From NCBI GenBank assembly GCA_017694255.1, contig JADINC010000001.1, forward strand, positions 1 through 12,017: a DNA stretch of 12,017 nucleotides, written 5' to 3'. Below, piece by piece: positions 7,951 to 12,017 of the stretch. The DNA is from Candidatus Enterousia avistercoris (lineage in GTDB: Bacteria; Pseudomonadota; Alphaproteobacteria; Rs-D84). A model generated the notes under the pieces. That model saw only the letters and a list, made by a program, of their open reading frames with translations, ran no database searches and was not told the DNA's origin. Both the position numbers and the translations under genes were made by a program. How positions within the stretch are numbered: position 1 is the stretch's first letter; each line of letters opens with the position of its first letter.

Positions 7951-7969
7951 TTTAATACGGGGAATTGTT

Positions 7970-8917
7970 ATGCAAGAACAAATAAAAAACACAAAAACAC
8001 TGGAAGAATTGCAAACGTTATATACCGCAACATTTGGTAAAAACGGTACAATGACGGCAAAATTAAAAAATATGAAAAATCTGGACAATGATGCGCGTGC
8101 AAAGTTAAATCGTGAAAATGCGGCGCTGCGTGAATTATTTAAATCGCGCCAGACGGAACTGGAAAACGCGGCAATGCATGCGGCATTGGCGACCCAGCGC
8201 TTGGACCCATCTTTAAATCCGATACCTGAAAATCGTGGAACATTGCATCCATTGACACAAACTTTGTCTGATGTGTCATCTATTTTGGAATCATTTGGTT
8301 ATGAAATGTGGACCGGACCTGAAATTGAAGATGACTGGCATAACTTTACCGCATTAAATACACCGGAATATCATCCTGCCCGCGATATGCAAGATACATT
8401 TTTTCTGGAAAATGGCAATGTTATGCGCACCCAGACATCTGCAATCCAGATTCGCAGCATGGAAACGGTTGGCGCACCAATAAAAATGTTTGGAATTGGC
8501 GCAACATACCGCAAAGAAATGGATGCAACACACAGTCCAATGTTCCACCAAATCGAAGGATTATATATTGATAAAAATATAACTATGTCTGATTTAATCG
8601 CAGATGTTCGTGAATTTTTAAAACGGTTTTTTAATATGGACAATGTTGATTTGCGCATTCGCCCATCATACTTTCCATTTACAGAACCCAGTATTGAAAT
8701 AGATATGAAATGGCATGGTGACCGGTGGCTGGAAATAATGGGTGCTGGGATGGTGCATCCAAATGTATTGCGTAATTGCAATATAAATCCGGATGAATAC
8801 CAGGGTTTTGCATTTGGTTTTGGCTGGGACAGATTGGCAATGTTAAAGTATGGATTAAATGATATTCGTAAATTTTATGATGGCGATGTGCGCTGGTTGC
8901 AAAAAACAGGATTTTAA
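7970..8917 (+). CDS. pheS: Phenylalanine--tRNA ligase alpha subunit
   Basis: PheS carries the class II catalytic site that charges tRNA-Phe, as an alpha2-beta2 complex with PheT encoded next. The product is 315 aa, slightly under the 327 aa of E. coli; the shortfall is in the N-terminal coiled-coil arm (residues 1 to about 75), whose heptad-like charged pattern is still visible. Catalytic motifs: HPLTQTLSDV with motif 1 around 92-120; motif 2 with YRKEMDATHSPMFHQIEG (about 180-197), the Phe/ATP pocket; and motif 3 GFAFGFGWDRLAMLKYG (about 281-297) with the conserved arginine. GGGGA at 7959-7963 is the ribosome-binding site. pheT follows after 18 nt, so the two subunits are surely co-transcribed. 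Confidence 0.97.
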   Translation: MQEQIKNTKTLEELQTLYTATFGKNGTMTAKLKNMKNLDNDARAKLNRENAALRELFKSRQTELENAAMHAALATQRLDPSLNPIPENRGTLHPLTQTLSDVSSILESFGYEMWTGPEIEDDWHNFTALNTPEYHPARDMQDTFFLENGNVMRTQTSAIQIRSMETVGAPIKMFGIGATYRKEMDATHSPMFHQIEGLYIDKNITMSDLIADVREFLKRFFNMDNVDLRIRPSYFPFTEPSIEIDMKWHGDRWLEIMGAGMVHPNVLRNCNINPDEYQGFAFGFGWDRLAMLKYGLNDIRKFYDGDVRWLQKTGF

Positions 8918-8935
8918 TAAAACGGGGGATAAAAA

Positions 8936-11239
8936 ATGAAATGGACATATGATTGGTTAACAGACTATTTAAAAACAGATTTATCACCCGATGAAATCGC
9001 GGATAAATTGACACGCACCGGACTGGAAGTTGATGATGTTGCTGCACCAATTTCACCAATTGCGGCGCGTATTGTTGAATGCACACCAATGGATGGCAGT
9101 GATCACCTGCATATATTAATGGTTGATGACGGTACAAAAAAACTGCGCCAGGTTGTATGCGGTGCGCCAAATGCACGTGTTGGGTTGGTGTCTGCATTGG
9201 CGTTGCCTGGGTGTGTGATTGATGGTCATGAAATAAAATCTGGTAAATTGCGCGGTGTTATATCAAATGGAATGATGTGCAGTGCGCGTGAATTGGGTAT
9301 TGGCGATGACCACAGTGGCATTATTGAACTGGATGAAAATACAGAAATTGGCGCGCCGGTATTAAATACAGAAATTATATTTGACGCCGGTATTACACCA
9401 AACCGTCCAGATTATTTATCTGTACGCGGCATTGCGCGTGATTTGGCGGCATGCGGTGTGGGTGAATATATTACGCCACACGATGATACATTGGCGCCGG
9501 TTAAATCATCACGCGTGGTGAACATAAAAACAGATAAATGCCCTGTATACCAATTTTGTGAAATTCATGGCATTAAAATTGCACCCAGCAATGATGTTGT
9601 AAAATCGCGCTTGGGGGCAATCGGTATTAATCCAAAGAATGCCCCTGTGGACACAACAAACTATATTTGCTATGACATGGGTCAGCCAATGCATTGCTTT
9701 GATGCCGATGAAATTCATGGTGATATTACCGTACGCATGGCACAAAACGGTGAAAAATTTACAGACCTGTTTGGTAATGAACATACATTATGCGATACAG
9801 ACATGGTTATTGCCGATGATATGGGCGCATTGGCATTGGCGGGGGTTATTGGTGGCGCGCGTGGCATGACAAACGATGAAACAAAAAATATAATTTTGGA
9901 AAGCGCATATTTTAACCCTGTATCTGTTCGCAAGACATCCAAAAGACTAGGAATATCAACAGATTCATCATACAGATATGAACGCGGCATTGATCCAACA
10001 ATAACGGGCATTGCATTATCTGCGGCATCAAAAATGATAACAGACGCATGTGGTGGCAAAATTGTCGGTACTGGAATTGGCGGTAAATTACCTGTTGAAA
10101 ATCGTCAGATTAAATACAGTCCTGATTTATTTATGAAAAAAACAGGCATTGAAATGAATGCCGAAACCCAACGCGAAATTTTAAATAATTTGGGCTTTAC
10201 AGTTTTAGAAACAGGTAAAGAATGGATAATTACACCGCGCCCTGCACGGGTTGATATTGAAATACCAGAAAATATAGTATCTGAATTAATCCGTATATAT
10301 GGATACGATAATATCGCAAATTCGGCGGTACACAAAGCGTCTGATTCGGCGCCACACCGTGATTATTATATTGAAATAAAACGCGAATTGGCGGCGCGTG
10401 GATTGAACGAAGTAAAATCATTCGGATTCGGCAATTCAAAAACAGAATCTGTATTATCAGATGCACCAATAACAAAGATTGCAAATCCGATTGTTGCGAA
10501 CATGGATACGGCGCGCAATGGGTTATTGGGAAATATGCTGGAATTTGTTGCTGAAAATGAAAAGCGTGGATATCCAGATTTAAATCTGTTTGAACTGGGT
10601 ACCGTATTTGATGGTGATATGCCAAACCAACAGCATACACAAATATGCGTTGTTCGCACAGGAAATACCGCGCCGCGCCACTGGACGCATCGTAATCGCG
10701 CGCGCGATATATATGATGTCAAGGCGGACATAATCGCATTAATGCACGGTCAAAAATTCACGGTATGTACAGAAAATCCGCCATATTGGGCGCATCCGTT
10801 CAGATATGGTGCCATATACCAGGGTAAAAAGAAAATTGCAGAATTTGGTGAATTATCACCAATTGTTGCACATGCGTTGAAAATTAAAACACGCGTAAAT
10901 GTTGCAATCGTTGATAATGTTGAAAATCTGCCACATACGCGCCGTGTACATGAACCAGAACTATCGGAATTTCAACCAATAACGCGTGATTTTGCGTTTA
11001 TTGTTGATACAGATATGCCGGCAGAACGATTAACTGGTGTTGCCACGGCATCGGATGCGCGTATAACAGACGCGGTTGTATTTGATGCGTTTACATTACC
11101 AGATGGCAAAAAATCAATTGCATTTACAATAACAATTACGCCGATGGAAAAAATGTCTGATTCTGATTTACAGAATTTGCAAACAAACGTTATCGCGAAC
11201 GTAGAAAAAAAATGCAACGCACAAATCCGCGATAAATAG
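8936..11239 (+). CDS. pheT: Phenylalanine--tRNA ligase beta subunit
   Basis: PheT is the editing and tRNA-binding subunit of phenylalanyl-tRNA synthetase. The product is 767 aa (family about 780-800). Domain order: N-terminal MKWTYDWLTDYL; the OB-fold tRNA-binding domain at about 42-150, with RQVVCGAPNAR and KLRGVISNGMMCS; and the B3/B4 editing domain at about 210-370, with MGQPMHCFDADEI, LALAGVIGG and LESAYFNPVSVRKTSKRLG, which hydrolyses Tyr-tRNA-Phe in studied enzymes. Then come B5 (about 390-460), the catalytic-like domain (about 475-660, with NPIV and LFELGTVF) and the C-terminal ferredoxin-fold anticodon-binding domain at about 675-767 (ELSEFQPITRDFAFIV). All domains are present and no frameshift is seen. 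GGGGG at 8924-8928 is the ribosome-binding site. No T-tract terminator follows. Confidence 0.97.
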   Translation: MKWTYDWLTDYLKTDLSPDEIADKLTRTGLEVDDVAAPISPIAARIVECTPMDGSDHLHILMVDDGTKKLRQVVCGAPNARVGLVSALALPGCVIDGHEIKSGKLRGVISNGMMCSARELGIGDDHSGIIELDENTEIGAPVLNTEIIFDAGITPNRPDYLSVRGIARDLAACGVGEYITPHDDTLAPVKSSRVVNIKTDKCPVYQFCEIHGIKIAPSNDVVKSRLGAIGINPKNAPVDTTNYICYDMGQPMHCFDADEIHGDITVRMAQNGEKFTDLFGNEHTLCDTDMVIADDMGALALAGVIGGARGMTNDETKNIILESAYFNPVSVRKTSKRLGISTDSSYRYERGIDPTITGIALSAASKMITDACGGKIVGTGIGGKLPVENRQIKYSPDLFMKKTGIEMNAETQREILNNLGFTVLETGKEWIITPRPARVDIEIPENIVSELIRIYGYDNIANSAVHKASDSAPHRDYYIEIKRELAARGLNEVKSFGFGNSKTESVLSDAPITKIANPIVANMDTARNGLLGNMLEFVAENEKRGYPDLNLFELGTVFDGDMPNQQHTQICVVRTGNTAPRHWTHRNRARDIYDVKADIIALMHGQKFTVCTENPPYWAHPFRYGAIYQGKKKIAEFGELSPIVAHALKIKTRVNVAIVDNVENLPHTRRVHEPELSEFQPITRDFAFIVDTDMPAERLTGVATASDARITDAVVFDAFTLPDGKKSIAFTITITPMEKMSDSDLQNLQTNVIANVEKKCNAQIRDK

Positions 11240-11248
11240 GGATTCTTG

Positions 11249-11297
11249 CCTGTTGTATATATGCGATATGCTCTATATATTGCAAATATACAACAGG
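11249..11297 (+). promoter_or_regulatory. Long hairpin in the leader of the outer-membrane protein gene
   Basis: The outer arms CCTGTTGTATAT (11249-11260) and ATATACAACAGG (11286-11297) are perfect inverted repeats of 12 bp. After one A-A mismatch (11261/11285) the stem continues with TGCGATAT (11262-11269) against ATATTGCA (11277-11284), one pair being G-U, around a 7-nt loop. That is 20 pairs in 49 nt. No T tract follows, so it is not a standard terminator for pheT. The last two G of the right arm are the first G of the next gene's ribosome-binding site. A -35/-10-like pair (TTGTAT 11253-11258, TATATT 11276-11281, 17-nt spacing) lies inside it. The structure is certain on paper; its function is unknown. 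Confidence 0.75.
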
Positions 11298-11300
11298 GGG
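11295..11300 (+). promoter_or_regulatory. Ribosome-binding site of the outer-membrane protein gene
   Basis: AGGGGG ends 5 nt before the TTG at 11306 and supports that codon as the start. Its first three bases are the base-paired end of the hairpin, so pairing could limit ribosome access. Confidence 0.6.
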
Positions 11301-11305
11301 AAAAA

Positions 11306-12017
11306 TTGAAAAAATATTTATTTTTAATTCCAGCAATATTTGCATGCGCACCAGTAATCGCAAATGATATGAATCCGTATTTTAAATTAATGCTGACGGG
11401 GTCAGTTGTAAACAACGATTTAAATGTTGTTGGCGATTATTCGTTTGGCGGCGTGACGCATTATATAAATACTATGTCAGACGACACGCACAGTGACTTT
11501 GCATTTGGTGTAAATACCGGATTTGGTGTAAAAACTGATTTGCCATGCGGCGGCGCATTACGTATGGATTTAACATTTGATTGGACGGCCGACGCCACAG
11601 ACAATAATGATTTTGATTTTGCAGTAAAAACACCATATACACATAATTTTGAATCGACTACATCTATGTACGATATTATGTTGAATATGTATTACGATTT
11701 TACAAATCGCAGTCCATTCACACCATTTATTATGGCGGGCCTGGGTTATGGTCATATGAAAATAGAAACTTTGACCACAGGCACAATCAAATCACCAGGT
11801 GATTTGAATATCGCGACCGACGTGAAATCTGATAATTTTATATGGAATATTGGCGCGGGCGTGTCATACAGAATGTCTGATAATATATCAATTGATTTGA
11901 TGTACAGATACACAGATTACCAAGACACAAATAAAAATATGTCGTTAATGGTACCTGGTCTGGGGGCACCAATGATGGTTGACGCAGATTTCGACGTCAG
12001 CAAACATGAATTTATGC
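11306..12017 (+). CDS. Outer-membrane beta-barrel surface protein (3' end beyond window)
   Basis: Translation from TTG at 11306 gives 237 codons without a stop before the window ends. The start is a clear Sec signal peptide, KKYLFLIPAIFACAPVIA, with a likely signal peptidase I site after A19. The mature part alternates short amphipathic strands with polar loops: FAFGVNTGFGV (66-76), ALRMDLTFDW (84-93), MYDIMLNMYYDF (121-132), PFIMAGLGYGHMKI (140-153), FIWNIGAGVSYRM (178-190) and ISIDLMYRYTDY (194-205). This resembles the 8-stranded OmpA-like, Rickettsiales surface-antigen or opacity-protein barrels, so the product is inferred to sit in the outer membrane; exact family and ligand are not recognised. 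TTG is preferred because it has a ribosome-binding site and begins exactly at a signal peptide. The first ATG inside the coding region (codon 22) would remove that peptide. An in-frame ATG at 11261 would add 15 residues but has no ribosome-binding site. Confidence 0.85.
   Translation, partial: MKKYLFLIPAIFACAPVIANDMNPYFKLMLTGSVVNNDLNVVGDYSFGGVTHYINTMSDDTHSDFAFGVNTGFGVKTDLPCGGALRMDLTFDWTADATDNNDFDFAVKTPYTHNFESTTSMYDIMLNMYYDFTNRSPFTPFIMAGLGYGHMKIETLTTGTIKSPGDLNIATDVKSDNFIWNIGAGVSYRMSDNISIDLMYRYTDYQDTNKNMSLMVPGLGAPMMVDADFDVSKHEFM

Noticed and set aside
8679..9197. Minus-strand open frame of 172 codons across the pheS/pheT junction
   Set aside because: It is antisense to motif 3 of PheS and the tRNA-binding domain of PheT and has no family resemblance.
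11249..11297. Hairpin after pheT as an intrinsic terminator
   Set aside because: The stem is followed by GGGAAAAA and not by a T tract in the pheT direction, and it merges with the next gene's ribosome-binding site.
11237..11308. pheT and the outer-membrane gene are in the same reading frame, separated by one TAG
   Set aside because: An open stretch of about 22 codons is not improbable by chance. The second gene has its own ribosome-binding site and signal peptide, so TAG read-through or a fusion is not needed.
11339..11347. Possible lipoprotein box (IFAC) in the outer-membrane protein signal peptide
   Set aside because: Phenylalanine two residues before the cysteine is atypical, a better signal peptidase I site (after VIA) lies downstream, and the mature part is a beta-barrel.
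10972..11415. Minus-strand open frame crossing the pheT end and the hairpin
   Set aside because: It is antisense to the PheT anticodon-binding domain and the signal peptide of the next gene, with no supporting motif.
1..12017. CRISPR arrays, insertion sequences, tRNA genes, phage or defence genes
   Set aside because: No spaced direct repeats, transposase motifs, cloverleaf structures or defence-type domains were seen. Nearly all the sequence is accounted for by conserved housekeeping genes.

Overview
The window reads as housekeeping chromosome from a moderately AT-rich bacterium, most likely an uncultivated, possibly host-associated alphaproteobacterium. This placement is inference. It rests on the overall look of the proteins (DnaG, TopA, PBP2, PheS, PheT) and on a terminal outer-membrane barrel that resembles the Rickettsiales/OmpA-type surface antigens. 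No rRNA or other taxonomic marker is present.

Left arm (1-7165), all on the minus strand, transcribed right to left: mreC, mreD, mrdA (PBP2), rodA, topA and dnaG (cut by the left edge). The genes abut or overlap at every junction: ATGA for mreC/mreD, about 11 nt for mreD/mrdA, 2 nt between mrdA and rodA, 4 nt between rodA and topA, and TAATG for topA/dnaG. This looks like one operon joining the lateral cell-wall elongation machinery to DNA topology and replication priming. mreB, the usual partner just upstream of mreC, is not here.

Centre (7166-7303): a short divergent intergenic region that should drive mreC leftward and rpmI rightward.

Right arm (7304-11239), plus strand: rpmI and rplT (ribosomal proteins bL35 and bL20), a strong intrinsic terminator overlapping a good promoter candidate, then pheS and pheT (both subunits of phenylalanyl-tRNA synthetase). 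From 11240 a long hairpin leads into a TTG-started, signal-peptide-bearing outer-membrane beta-barrel gene that runs off the right edge.

There are no mobile elements, CRISPR arrays, tRNAs or defence genes, and no clearly new multi-gene system. The most unusual signals are compositional and regulatory. The trinucleotide GAG/CTC is almost absent from both strands, with a matching use of G-run ribosome-binding sites instead of GGAGG. A 20-bp hairpin touches the ribosome-binding site of the surface-protein gene. The rplT terminator and the candidate pheST promoter occupy the same bases.
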